Shown here piece by piece: positions 25,207 to 32,403 of a stretch of DNA of 32,403 bases. Position 1 is the stretch's first letter; every line of letters begins with the position of its first letter. The notes below the pieces were generated by a model that saw nothing but the letters and a program-made list of their open reading frames with translations, was not told the origin of the DNA and ran no database searches. Both the position numbers and the translations under genes were made by a program. The stretch comes from Hyphomicrobiales bacterium (GTDB lineage Bacteria > Pseudomonadota > Alphaproteobacteria > Rhizobiales > Xanthobacteraceae): positions 1 through 32,403 of the forward strand of contig JAPLPC010000482.1 in assembly GCA_026400425.1 (NCBI GenBank), given 5' to 3'.

Positions 25207-27456
25207 CTATAGCTCGACCTCCAGCGACAGCAGGATGACGCGGGGAGTCCCCAGCGCGATGGTGCCGAACGAGGCGGTCCCCGCCCAGTAATTGGTATCG
25301 GCGATATTCTGCACGGTGCCGCGGAGCGTCGTCTTGCGGCCTTCGACATAGGTCACATAGCGTGCGCCGAGATCGAGCCGGGTCCATTCCGGCAGGACCT
25401 GCGTGTTGGCGGCGTTGACGAACTGCCGGCCGGTATGAACCAGCGTGCTGGTCAGCGTCACGCCGTGGGTGCCCGGCAGATCCCATTCTCCGCCCAGATT
25501 GAATTGCGCGGATGGAATGCCGATTGGGGTGTTGCCGATATTGGCGGTGGTTGCCGTCTGCGTCACGGTGGCGTCGAACAGCGTCAGCCCGCCGACGGCC
25601 CGAATGCCCGGTGCGATCTCGCCGAACACGTTGAACTCGGCGCCGCGCACGCGTTGCTCGCCGCCGGCAGAATAGATGCCGGCGTTGAGTTCGCCGTTCG
25701 GTTTGGTGATCTGGAACAGCGCGAATGTCGCGCCGATCGTGCCATAGTCCAGCTTGATGCCCGTCTCGTATTGCCGGGTCTTGTAAGGCGCCAGGACTTC
25801 GCCGGCATTGATGGCGGTGACCGGAGCGGTATCTCCCCGGCTGAGACCTTCGATGAAGTTGGCGTAGAGCGACACATGATCGATCGGCCGCACCACCAGC
25901 CCGGCCATGGGGGTCGTGGCACTTTGATCATAGGCGGCGGTCTGCAAGCCGGTAGCTGGTGCGAAATTGTGCGCGATGATCTGTTGGCGTCGAACGCCCA
26001 GCGTCAGCGCGATGCGCTCGTCCAGTACGGAGAGCGTATCCGCGATGGCCACGCCGTTCAGGGTCGTGTCCGACAGCCGTGGCTTGAACGAGGGGACGGT
26101 AAAGCCCTGCTCGGGTTGAGAGATCGGGCTGTAGATGTTGGAGAGGTAGGATCGCCCGGCCGGAAACACCCGATATTGCTGTTCGTCGTAATGCGAGGCC
26201 TGGAAAGACAGCGCATGATGAACGAACCCCGTATCGACTTTGGCCCGGAAGCCGCCGTCGATGGTGAAGCGATCGACGTCGAGATTGTAGTATTGCGGCG
26301 TCGTGATCGTGTCACCGCGGGCATTGACGATGTTCGGCACCCCGAAGAAGCGCTCGACGTTTGTCTTTGAGCCGCCGACATTACCGAACATTGTGACCGA
26401 GTCGGACAGATCGAACTCGTTTTTCCACAGCACCGAGGATTCCTGAACCCGCGACCATTCCCAGGATTGTGTCAGGTTGGTCCGACCGTCCGGCGCGGCC
26501 GGCACGGCAAGGCCGCTGGCAACCGTGAAGGGGCGGGACGGCGCCTGGATGCGTTCGTTCTGCGTCAGCGCGTAGATCCAGGACCGGTAGCGTTCGCCCT
26601 GGTAGTCCAGCGCCAGCGAACCGACCTTGAAGCGATCCGACTGGTGATCAAGCGCGGTGTCGCCACCGCCGAGCTTGCCATTGAAGCGCAATCCGAATTC
26701 GCGATGCTCGCCGAAGCGCCGCGAGACGTCGATATTGGTCTCGGCGAAACCTTTGGAAGCGTAGCCAACGCCGATGCGGCTGAAATCGCCATCGGCCCGC
26801 TTCGGTACGACGTTGATCACGCCGCCGACACCGCCGTTCGGCGACACGCCGGAGAGCATGGCGGACGGTCCCTTGAAGACCTCGATCCTGTCCACATAGG
26901 TGTTGAAGACGCGAAAGTTCGGCGCGATGCCGTAGACGCCGTCAAACGCCACCTCGCCGGACGTGCCCTCGGCGATCGGAAAGCCGCGGATGTAGAACGA
27001 ATCGACGAGACCACCGACCGGGCTGGTCACGCGCACCGATGGATCGAGCAGCAGCGCATCGGCTGCTGTGGCGGCCTGCAGATTTTGGATGGTCTGGCTG
27101 GTGTAGCTTGCGGTCGCGAATGGGGACCGGAATGTATCGGTATTGCCGAGCATGCCGAGGCGGCTACCGCGCGCCACCTGGCCGCCGGCAAACATGGGCG
27201 GCCTGTCCGTCGTCGCCCGCGGTGTCGCTGTCGCATTCTCCGGCGCACGGACGGCGGCTGGCGTCGACGATCGCGGAGCGAGACCTGTCGAGACTCTCCG
27301 TCTGGTGGTCGGTTTGGCGCGTGATTGCTTTGGCGCTTCCACGGTGACCGCCGGCAGCGTCTGGCTCGGTGTCTGGGCGCGAAGATCGGAGGGCAAAACT
27401 GCGAAAGAGCCCGACAAAACGAGCAGGCTCACGCCGCCGAGAGAACAGCGAGACAT
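25207..27456 (-). CDS. TonB-dependent siderophore receptor
   Basis: A 749-residue outer membrane receptor. Signal peptide about residues 1-27 (LVLSGSFAVLPSDLRA-Q), a likely TonB box LPAVTVEAP, a Pro/Arg-rich spacer, the plug domain (SYTSQTIQNLQAATAADALLLDPSVRV, FYIRGFPIAEG and a GVSPNGGVGGVINVVPKRA core), then a beta-barrel of about 520 residues ending GTPRVILLSLEVEL. The final residue is Leu where outer membrane proteins usually end in Phe. There is no N-terminal signalling domain, so no FecIR-type regulation is expected. The ligand is probably a ferric hydroxamate or similar siderophore (inferred). The leader upstream is strongly structured and AGGA sits 6 nt before the ATG. Confidence 0.93.
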   Translation of the reverse strand: MSRCSLGGVSLLVLSGSFAVLPSDLRAQTPSQTLPAVTVEAPKQSRAKPTTRRRVSTGLAPRSSTPAAVRAPENATATPRATTDRPPMFAGGQVARGSRLGMLGNTDTFRSPFATASYTSQTIQNLQAATAADALLLDPSVRVTSPVGGLVDSFYIRGFPIAEGTSGEVAFDGVYGIAPNFRVFNTYVDRIEVFKGPSAMLSGVSPNGGVGGVINVVPKRADGDFSRIGVGYASKGFAETNIDVSRRFGEHREFGLRFNGKLGGGDTALDHQSDRFKVGSLALDYQGERYRSWIYALTQNERIQAPSRPFTVASGLAVPAAPDGRTNLTQSWEWSRVQESSVLWKNEFDLSDSVTMFGNVGGSKTNVERFFGVPNIVNARGDTITTPQYYNLDVDRFTIDGGFRAKVDTGFVHHALSFQASHYDEQQYRVFPAGRSYLSNIYSPISQPEQGFTVPSFKPRLSDTTLNGVAIADTLSVLDERIALTLGVRRQQIIAHNFAPATGLQTAAYDQSATTPMAGLVVRPIDHVSLYANFIEGLSRGDTAPVTAINAGEVLAPYKTRQYETGIKLDYGTIGATFALFQITKPNGELNAGIYSAGGEQRVRGAEFNVFGEIAPGIRAVGGLTLFDATVTQTATTANIGNTPIGIPSAQFNLGGEWDLPGTHGVTLTSTLVHTGRQFVNAANTQVLPEWTRLDLGARYVTYVEGRKTTLRGTVQNIADTNYWAGTASFGTIALGTPRVILLSLEVEL

Positions 27457-27873
27457 AGCAATCCTGACACCGGCGCACGGGCCGGTTTGCTGGTAAGTAT
27501 GAGGTGCGGATGGTCCGCACCGATAATGCGAGATGGAGGCGGCAGCCTGTGCTGTTGCGTTTCACGGGCAAGCGAGGTCGAGAACCTGGGTGCCCGTCAT
27601 GGCTCCGCTGCGAACAAGTGTAGTCCACTTGTTGCCTGTTGTTATGCGAGCTTCAAACGAAGTGTCGATATCCTCCGCGTCCAACGAGCATAATGCGCGA
27701 TCGCATCGTTTTAAATCGCTGACGGCTTCGCCAGGTTGATCGTGCTCGTCTTAATGTCGGAGCGAGATATGAAGGTCAATTGATCGCAGGCGGTATTGGA
27801 GGGCTTCTATGTTGGTCGCTCGATGCTGCCACATGACGACCAGCGCGACGACATCGCCTTCGGCAGTCGGCTA
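27457..27873. other. intergenic region, 417 nt, between the UDG and TonB-receptor genes
   Basis: No gene is seen. It holds the four-hairpin leader (27469-27633), presumably the receptor promoter near or beyond 27640, and a small palindromic motif ATGCG-CGAT-CGCAT (27693-27706). Nothing recognisable lies at 27710-27873 apart from the 3' side of the UDG gene. Confidence 0.55.
27469..27633 (-). promoter_or_regulatory. structured 5' leader of the siderophore receptor gene
   Basis: Four inverted repeats in a row on the minus strand, in transcript order: AACAAGTG/CACTTGTT with 5-nt loop (27633-27613); ACGGGCA/TGCCCGT (27597-27564) enclosing AGGT/ACCT; GGTGCGGA/TCCGCACC with 3-nt loop (27521-27503); ACCGGC/GCCGGT (27486-27469), ending 12 nt before the ATG and next to the ribosome site. 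No Fur box or cobalamin riboswitch core was recognised. It may be a regulatory RNA leader or a dispersed structured repeat. Confidence 0.5.
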
Positions 27874-28707
27874 TCAGGTCGTCTTGCCCGAGGCCGCTTC
27901 GAGAGCCACGGCGATCGATCGGAAGTCGATCCAGGCCATCCGCTTGTAGGATGGCGAGCGGAGCAGATAGGCCGGGTGGAACGTCGCGACGGCGCAAATC
28001 TTTCGGGTACCCGTGTCGTAGTCCACCCAACGGCCGCGCGACTTCATGATGCCGTCCCGGGTCTGCAATAGGGTCTGCGTCGAGGGATTCCCGAGCGTCA
28101 CCAGGATGTCCGGATCGACCAGTTCGATCTGGCGCTGAATGAAAGGCAGGCAGATCTGCGTCTCCTGCGGCGTCGGCGTGCGGTTGCCGGGCGGACGCCA
28201 TGGGATGACGTTGGCGATATAGACCGTCGTGCGGTCGAGGCCGATTGCCTTCAGCATCAGGTCGAGCAATTTGCCGGAGCGCCCGACGAAGGGCAGGCCT
28301 TCGATATCCTCGTCGCGACCGGGGGCCTCGCCGACCAACATCACCCGCGCCGTTGGATTGCCGTCGGCGAATACCAGCCGGGTCGCGGTTCCCTTCAGCG
28401 CGCAGCCCTCGAAAGTTTCCATGATGGCGCGCAGCGCCTCCAGGGTGGGCGCCGTCCGCACGGCATCGCGGGCAGCGGCCACGGCCACATCAGGGGCCAC
28501 TTCGGTCTTTGTCGGCGCAGGTCGCGGTGCGGCCGCTGGCATGCCAGTCAAAGGCGAACGCGTCGGTGCGGCTTCGGCGCGCGCGGGCAGGCCGATATCC
28601 TCGTCCAGCAGGCGATCGACCGGCTCGTCCATGACAGCGCAATCGACCCCGGCCTCCAGATAGAAGGCGAGCAGTTGCGCGACGGTGGGGGCAGGTTCAA
28701 GGATCAT
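27874..28707 (-). CDS. family-4-type uracil-DNA glycosylase lacking two Fe-S cysteines
   Basis: A 277-residue UDG that removes uracil from DNA. Motif A is GEAPGRDEDIEGLPFVGRSGKLLD (from residue 126) and motif B is HPAYLLRSP (244-252), both typical of family 4. An N-terminal extension of about 90 residues, Ala/Pro-rich in the middle, precedes the domain. Compared with the Thermotoga enzyme as remembered (CxxC, KCRPP, ACGHF), only the second and fourth cluster cysteines remain (C102, C186); the others are Phe99 and Trp170. A normal [4Fe-4S] cluster is therefore unlikely. The pattern seems shared by other alphaproteobacteria. It diverges from the ETF-QO gene with 152 nt between. Confidence 0.9.
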   Translation of the reverse strand: MILEPAPTVAQLLAFYLEAGVDCAVMDEPVDRLLDEDIGLPARAEAAPTRSPLTGMPAAAPRPAPTKTEVAPDVAVAAARDAVRTAPTLEALRAIMETFEGCALKGTATRLVFADGNPTARVMLVGEAPGRDEDIEGLPFVGRSGKLLDLMLKAIGLDRTTVYIANVIPWRPPGNRTPTPQETQICLPFIQRQIELVDPDILVTLGNPSTQTLLQTRDGIMKSRGRWVDYDTGTRKICAVATFHPAYLLRSPSYKRMAWIDFRSIAVALEAASGKTT

Positions 28708-28859
28708 GGCGATGGTTCAGGTATGCCAGCATCCGGCCGGGATCGCCACCCGTGGAAAGGGCCCCTGTGCATTTCGGTGGTTGTTCTTCCGCCAAAAATC
28801 GGAAACAACACCCTTAGAAGCGTTCTGAACGGGTTGGAAACGGGTCTGAGATCAACATT

Positions 28860-30518
28860 ATGAGCACTGAAGAACTTCCGCCGCGCGAAAGTATGGAATT
28901 CGACGTCGTCATCGTCGGCGCGGGACCAGCCGGTCTGTCGGCGGCGATCCGGCTGAAGCAGCTCAATGCGGATTTGTCCGTCGTCGTGGTGGAGAAGGGG
29001 TCCGAGGTCGGTGCCCACATCCTGTCGGGCGCCGTGATCGACCCGGTGAGCCTCGACAAGCTGATCCCGGATTGGCGTGAAGATGCGGATTGCCCGCTCA
29101 AGACTCAGGTCACGGACGATCAGTTCTATTTCATGACCAAGACCGGCGGTTTCAAGCTGCCGAACTTCCTGTTGCCGCCGCTGATGAACAATCATCACTG
29201 CTACATCACCTCGCTCGGCATGACGACGCGCTGGCTCGGCGCCAAAGCCGAGGCGCTCGGGGTCGAAATCTATCCGGGCTTCGCGGCGGCCGAGACGCTG
29301 TATGATGAGCAGGGCGCCGTGCGCGGCATCGCCACCGGCGACATGGGCGTCGGCCGTGACGGCAAGCCGAAGGATTCGTTCACCCGCGGCATGGAACTGC
29401 TCGGCAAATACACGCTGTTCGCCGAAGGCGCGCGCGGCTCCCTGACCAAGGAGTTGATCGCCAAATTCGCCCTCGACAAGGATTGCGAGCCCGGCAAATT
29501 CGGCATCGGCCTCAAGGAAATCTGGCAGATCGATCCCGCCAAGCACAAGAAGGGCACCGTCAAGCATTCGTTCGGCTGGCCGCTTGAGAACGACGTCGGC
29601 GGCGGCTCGTTCCTGTACCACTACGATGACAACTTGGTAGCTGTCGGCTTCGTGCTGCATCTGAACTACGAGAACCCCTATCTCTATCCGTTCGAGGAGT
29701 TCCAGCGCTTCAAGACCCATCCGCTGATCCGCGACACGTTCGAGGGCGGCAAGCGCCTCGCTTACGGCTCGCGAGCCATCACCGAAGGTGGCTATCAGTC
29801 GGTGCCGAAGCTGAGCTTCCCGGGCGGCGCGCTGATCGGCTGCGCCGCAGGCTTCGTCAACGTGCCCCGTATCAAGGGCGTCCACAACGCCATGGCGTCG
29901 GGTATGCTGGCAGCCGAGCATCTCGATGCTGCGCTGAAGGCCGGCCGCGCTAACGATGAGTTGATCGACTACGAAAACGCCTGGCGCTCATCCTCGATCG
30001 GCAAGGACCTCTATCCGGTTCGCAACGCCAAGCCGCTGTGGTCGAAATTCGGCACGCTGCTCGGTAACGCGCTGGGTGGTTTCGACATGTGGTGCAACAC
30101 GTTCGGTTTCTCGCTGTTCGGCACCCAGAAGCACGAAAAGCCGGATCGCAAGACGCTGAAGCCGGCGAAGGATTTCAAGCCAATCCCGTATCCGAAGCCG
30201 GACGGCAAGATCACCTTCGACCGCCTGTCCTCGGTGTTCCTGTCCAACACCAATCACGAGGAGGATCAGCCGGTCCATCTCAAGGTCGCCGACATGGCGC
30301 TGCAGAAGTCGTCGGAGCATGACGTGTTCGCCGGACCGTCGAACCGTTATTGCCCGGCCGGCGTGTATGAGTGGGTCGGCGAAGGCCAGGAGCCGCGCTT
30401 TCAGATCAATGCGCAGAACTGCGTCCATTGCAAAACCTGCGACATCAAGGACCCGAACGGCAACATCACCTGGGTCCCGCCGGAAGGCGGCGGTGGTCCG
30501 AATTACGAGGCGATGTAA
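28860..30518 (+). CDS. electron transfer flavoprotein-ubiquinone oxidoreductase
   Basis: A 552-residue inner-membrane-associated ETF-QO that passes electrons from reduced ETF (fatty and amino acid oxidation) to ubiquinone. The FAD site GAGPAG is at residues 20-25. The mid-region contains GMTTRWLGAKAEALGVEIYPGFAA and GCAAGFVNVPRIKGVHNAMASGM, characteristic of the family. The C-terminal [4Fe-4S] ligands are C498 (YCPAGVYE) and C521, C524, C527 (CVHCKTCDIKDP). Length matches bacterial and mature mitochondrial forms. The etfAB genes are not in the window. A hairpin-rich repeat follows the stop. Confidence 0.97.
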   Translation: MSTEELPPRESMEFDVVIVGAGPAGLSAAIRLKQLNADLSVVVVEKGSEVGAHILSGAVIDPVSLDKLIPDWREDADCPLKTQVTDDQFYFMTKTGGFKLPNFLLPPLMNNHHCYITSLGMTTRWLGAKAEALGVEIYPGFAAAETLYDEQGAVRGIATGDMGVGRDGKPKDSFTRGMELLGKYTLFAEGARGSLTKELIAKFALDKDCEPGKFGIGLKEIWQIDPAKHKKGTVKHSFGWPLENDVGGGSFLYHYDDNLVAVGFVLHLNYENPYLYPFEEFQRFKTHPLIRDTFEGGKRLAYGSRAITEGGYQSVPKLSFPGGALIGCAAGFVNVPRIKGVHNAMASGMLAAEHLDAALKAGRANDELIDYENAWRSSSIGKDLYPVRNAKPLWSKFGTLLGNALGGFDMWCNTFGFSLFGTQKHEKPDRKTLKPAKDFKPIPYPKPDGKITFDRLSSVFLSNTNHEEDQPVHLKVADMALQKSSEHDVFAGPSNRYCPAGVYEWVGEGQEPRFQINAQNCVHCKTCDIKDPNGNITWVPPEGGGGPNYEAM

Positions 30519-30839
30519 GGGTGGATGAAGCTCCGCTTCACCTCTCCCCGGCGGGGAGAGGTGAAGCAGCGCATTCACTCGCGCGTGACGTGTGGGCCAG
30601 CGGTCACGATCCCGCCACACTGAGAGCGTTTGCAAGCATATACGGCGCAATTCGATCGCCCGAACCTGAACAGGCTCCTTCGGTGCATCCGCACCCCGAT
30701 CCTTGCGGACGGCCGTCAAAACCGGCATTGTCGTGCTGCGCTATGGTGCCGGGTCGGCAGCGCTTTCGAGCTTGTGTCGCTGTTCAGGTCGCGTGGTGCT
30801 CGAACTCTCGCCAATCATTCCTGGAGCTAGGCGAATTTG
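30519..30839. other. intergenic region, 321 nt, with a hairpin repeat
   Basis: The first 50 nt hold the 14-bp hairpin repeat (30536-30566). The remainder shows no convincing small gene or RNA; the promoter of the TPR protein gene is probably in its second half but no clear -35/-10 pair was identified. Confidence 0.55.
30536..30566. repeat. 14-bp stem-loop repeat after ETF-QO
   Basis: CTTCACCTCTCCCC and its exact complement enclose the 3-nt loop GGC. It has the same CTCCCC/GGGGAG core style as the element at 2660-2816 and lacks a T-tract, so it is more likely a dispersed palindromic repeat than a plain terminator, though it may stop or protect the transcript. Confidence 0.6.
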
Positions 30840-32403
30840 ATGTCCTCACGTTTCAACCGCTTGACGCTCGCCGCCGCTACGCTCGCCGTTCTGGCCATGC
30901 CGGCGCAGTCCTTCGCACAGACCCCTGATCATGCCGGCGACAGCGCGGCACAGTTTCCGACGGCGAAAGATCTGCGGCAGATGACGACCGCGGGCAGCTA
31001 TCTGGCCGCGCGTCATGCCAGCGTTGAGCGCGATGCGACGTCGGCTGCGACCTTTTATCGCTCCGCTCTGCGTACCGATCCGAAGAACAACGAACTGCTG
31101 GATCGTGCTTTCATCTCGTCGCTGGCCGATGGCGATATCGACGAGGCGGTGAAGCTTGCCGCGCGGATCCTGGTGATCGACAAATCGAACCGCGTCGCCC
31201 GTCTGGTGGTCGGCGTGCGCGATCTCAAGATGAAGAAATACGCGGCCGCGCAGACCAATATCAATCAGTCGGTGCGCGGCCCGATCACCGATCTCGTCGC
31301 CACGTTGCTCGGCGCCTGGGCCAGCTACGGCGCCGGCGACACCAAGGCCGCCATCGCGAATATCGACAAGCTGGCCGGCCCCGAATGGTATCCGATTTTC
31401 AAGGATCTGCACGCCGGCCTGATCCTCGATCTCGCCAACAAGCAGAAAGAAGCCGGCGCACGCTATGAGCGCGCCTACAAGCTCGACGATTCCGCACTGC
31501 GTGTGGTCGATGCGTATGGCCGCTGGGCGTCGCGCAACAAGGATGAGGCGGCGGCGCTCGCGATCTACGAGACCTTCAACAAGAAACTCGCGCGTCATCC
31601 TTTGGTGCTGGAAGGCATTCGCGAAACCAAGGCTGGAAAGAAGCTGCCGGCGCTGGCGGATAGTCCGCAGGCCGGTGCGGCCGAAGCGCTTTACGGCATC
31701 GGTGCCTCGCTGACGCGCCGCGGCGGCGAGGATCTGGCACTCGTCTATCTGCAACTCGCGCTCTATCTGAAGCCCGATCACTCACTGGCTCTGCTTTCGC
31801 TCGCGGATCTCTACGAATCCGTCAAGAAGCCGGCCATGGCCATCAAGGTCTATGAGCGCATGCCGGCGGATTCCGCGCTGAAGCGCAATGCGCTGATCCA
31901 GCAGGCCACCAACCTCGACGCTGCCGATCGCAGCGACGAAGGCATCAAGATCTTGCATGAGGTTACGGCGAGCGATCCGAAGGACCTCGAGGCCATCATG
32001 GCGCTCGGCAATATCGAGCGTGCGCGCAAGAAGTTCGCGGATTGCGCCCAGACCTATACCAAGGGCATCGACGTGGTCGCTGCCAATCAGGACAAGCCAA
32101 ACTGGGTTTATCACTATTTCCGCGGCATCTGTCTGGAGCGCTCCAAGCAGTGGGCCAAGGCCGAAGTCGACATGAAGAAGGCGCTCGAATTACAGCCCGA
32201 GCAGCCGCATGTGCTGAACTATCTCGGCTATTCATGGATCGATCAGGGCATCAATCTCGACGACGCCATGAAGATGATCAAGCGCGCGGTCGAGCAGCGC
32301 CCGGATGACGGCTACATCGTCGACTCGCTGGGCTGGGCTTATTACCGCATCGGTAATTACGAAGACGCGGTGAAGAATCTTGAACGTGCCATCGATCTGA
32401 AGC
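30840..32403 (+). CDS. secreted tetratricopeptide-repeat protein, cut by the window end
   Basis: 521 codons are visible and no stop is reached. Residues 1-27 are a clear signal peptide (LTLAAATLAVLAMPAQSFA-Q). The rest is a chain of TPR and TPR-like repeats, for example AALAIYETFNKKLARHPLVL, LYLKPDHSLALLSLADLYESVKKPAMAI, VDMKKALELQPEQPHVLNYLGYSWIDQG and VDSLGWAYYRIGNYEDAV. Proteins of this design in alphaproteobacteria act as periplasmic or outer membrane assembly scaffolds; the exact role is unknown. ATG 30840 follows the sequence AGGCGAATTTG and is the only start that keeps the signal peptide. Confidence 0.88.
   Translation, partial: MSSRFNRLTLAAATLAVLAMPAQSFAQTPDHAGDSAAQFPTAKDLRQMTTAGSYLAARHASVERDATSAATFYRSALRTDPKNNELLDRAFISSLADGDIDEAVKLAARILVIDKSNRVARLVVGVRDLKMKKYAAAQTNINQSVRGPITDLVATLLGAWASYGAGDTKAAIANIDKLAGPEWYPIFKDLHAGLILDLANKQKEAGARYERAYKLDDSALRVVDAYGRWASRNKDEAAALAIYETFNKKLARHPLVLEGIRETKAGKKLPALADSPQAGAAEALYGIGASLTRRGGEDLALVYLQLALYLKPDHSLALLSLADLYESVKKPAMAIKVYERMPADSALKRNALIQQATNLDAADRSDEGIKILHEVTASDPKDLEAIMALGNIERARKKFADCAQTYTKGIDVVAANQDKPNWVYHYFRGICLERSKQWAKAEVDMKKALELQPEQPHVLNYLGYSWIDQGINLDDAMKMIKRAVEQRPDDGYIVDSLGWAYYRIGNYEDAVKNLERAIDLK

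Noticed and set aside
27564-27597. tRNA-like 7-bp terminal stem ACGGGCA/TGCCCGT
   Set aside because: Only 20 nt lie between the arms; there are no D, anticodon or T arms, so it is a simple hairpin in the receptor leader.
27164-27628. A 154-codon minus-strand frame covering the receptor leader
   Set aside because: It runs out of frame into the receptor gene and has no domain; the hairpin content explains its conservation better than coding would.
27457-27660. Cobalamin riboswitch before the TonB-dependent receptor
   Set aside because: The conserved GCCACTG and B12-box sequences are not found, and the plug and barrel fit a siderophore receptor.
28801-28824. EcfG-like GGAAA-N15-CGTT before ETF-QO
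   Set aside because: Both the -35 base and the spacing depart from consensus.
28822-28836. A second LexA-like site GTTC-N7-GTTG before ETF-QO and opposite the UDG gene
   Set aside because: One mismatch in the essential repeat and a housekeeping downstream gene; likely chance, although a link to the divergent UDG cannot be excluded.
28704-29921. A 405-codon open frame on the minus strand opposite ETF-QO
   Set aside because: Antisense shadow of a complete ETF-QO gene; no recognisable domain.

Overview
The window is a GC-rich chromosomal segment of an alphaproteobacterium, most likely from the Bradyrhizobium/Rhodopseudomonas branch of the Hyphomicrobiales. The basis is a CcrM-type GANTC methyltransferase, a mutY-DUF721-dsbA-smc neighbourhood, a two-Cys alphaproteobacterial family-4 uracil-DNA glycosylase, and several alphaproteobacterial regulatory motifs: a LexA box (GTTC-N7-GTTC), CtrA boxes (TTAA-N7-TTAA) and an EcfG-like promoter. 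The genus is inferred. No rRNA, tRNA, CRISPR array or insertion sequence was found.

Layout. 1-2.8 kb: an orphan ParA/MinD-type ATPase, a small secreted repeat protein with an EcfG-like promoter, and an Rsm22-type methyltransferase, followed by a multi-hairpin intergenic repeat. 2.8-11.4 kb: smc, then a 2.7-kb block of small accessory genes (orphan HicB, XhlA-like membrane protein, ParD-like protein plus methionine aminopeptidase, a 37-codon membrane protein behind a perfect CtrA box, a small winged-helix-like protein), then dsbA and DUF721 facing mutY. 11.4-16.7 kb: a membrane diguanylate cyclase, an FAD monooxygenase, and a PAS protein overlapping a methyl-accepting chemotaxis protein. 16.7-19.6 kb: ccrM with a GANTC-rich upstream region, then a zinc metallopeptidase behind a Fur-box-like palindrome, and moaB. 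19.6-25.2 kb: a MarR-GNAT fusion with a GTGA-coupled 52-codon ORF, a small GT2 protein, a radical SAM protein behind an exact LexA box, rnhB and a polytopic GT39-like protein. 25.2-32.4 kb: a TonB-dependent siderophore receptor with a strongly structured 5' leader, a family-4 UDG, ETF-ubiquinone oxidoreductase, and a secreted TPR protein cut by the window end.

How the genes fit together. Much of the segment is genome maintenance (SMC, MutY, UDG, RNase HII, CcrM) and envelope or redox housekeeping (DsbA, ETF-QO, MoaB). The interesting content is regulatory. Several little-studied genes sit directly behind recognisable regulator sites: a radical SAM protein with a LexA box, a tiny membrane protein with a CtrA box, a metallopeptidase with a Fur-like box, and a ParD-like/MetAP pair behind a 28-bp palindrome. 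The two best candidates for undescribed biology are the ParD-like/methionine aminopeptidase module and the LexA-box radical SAM gene.
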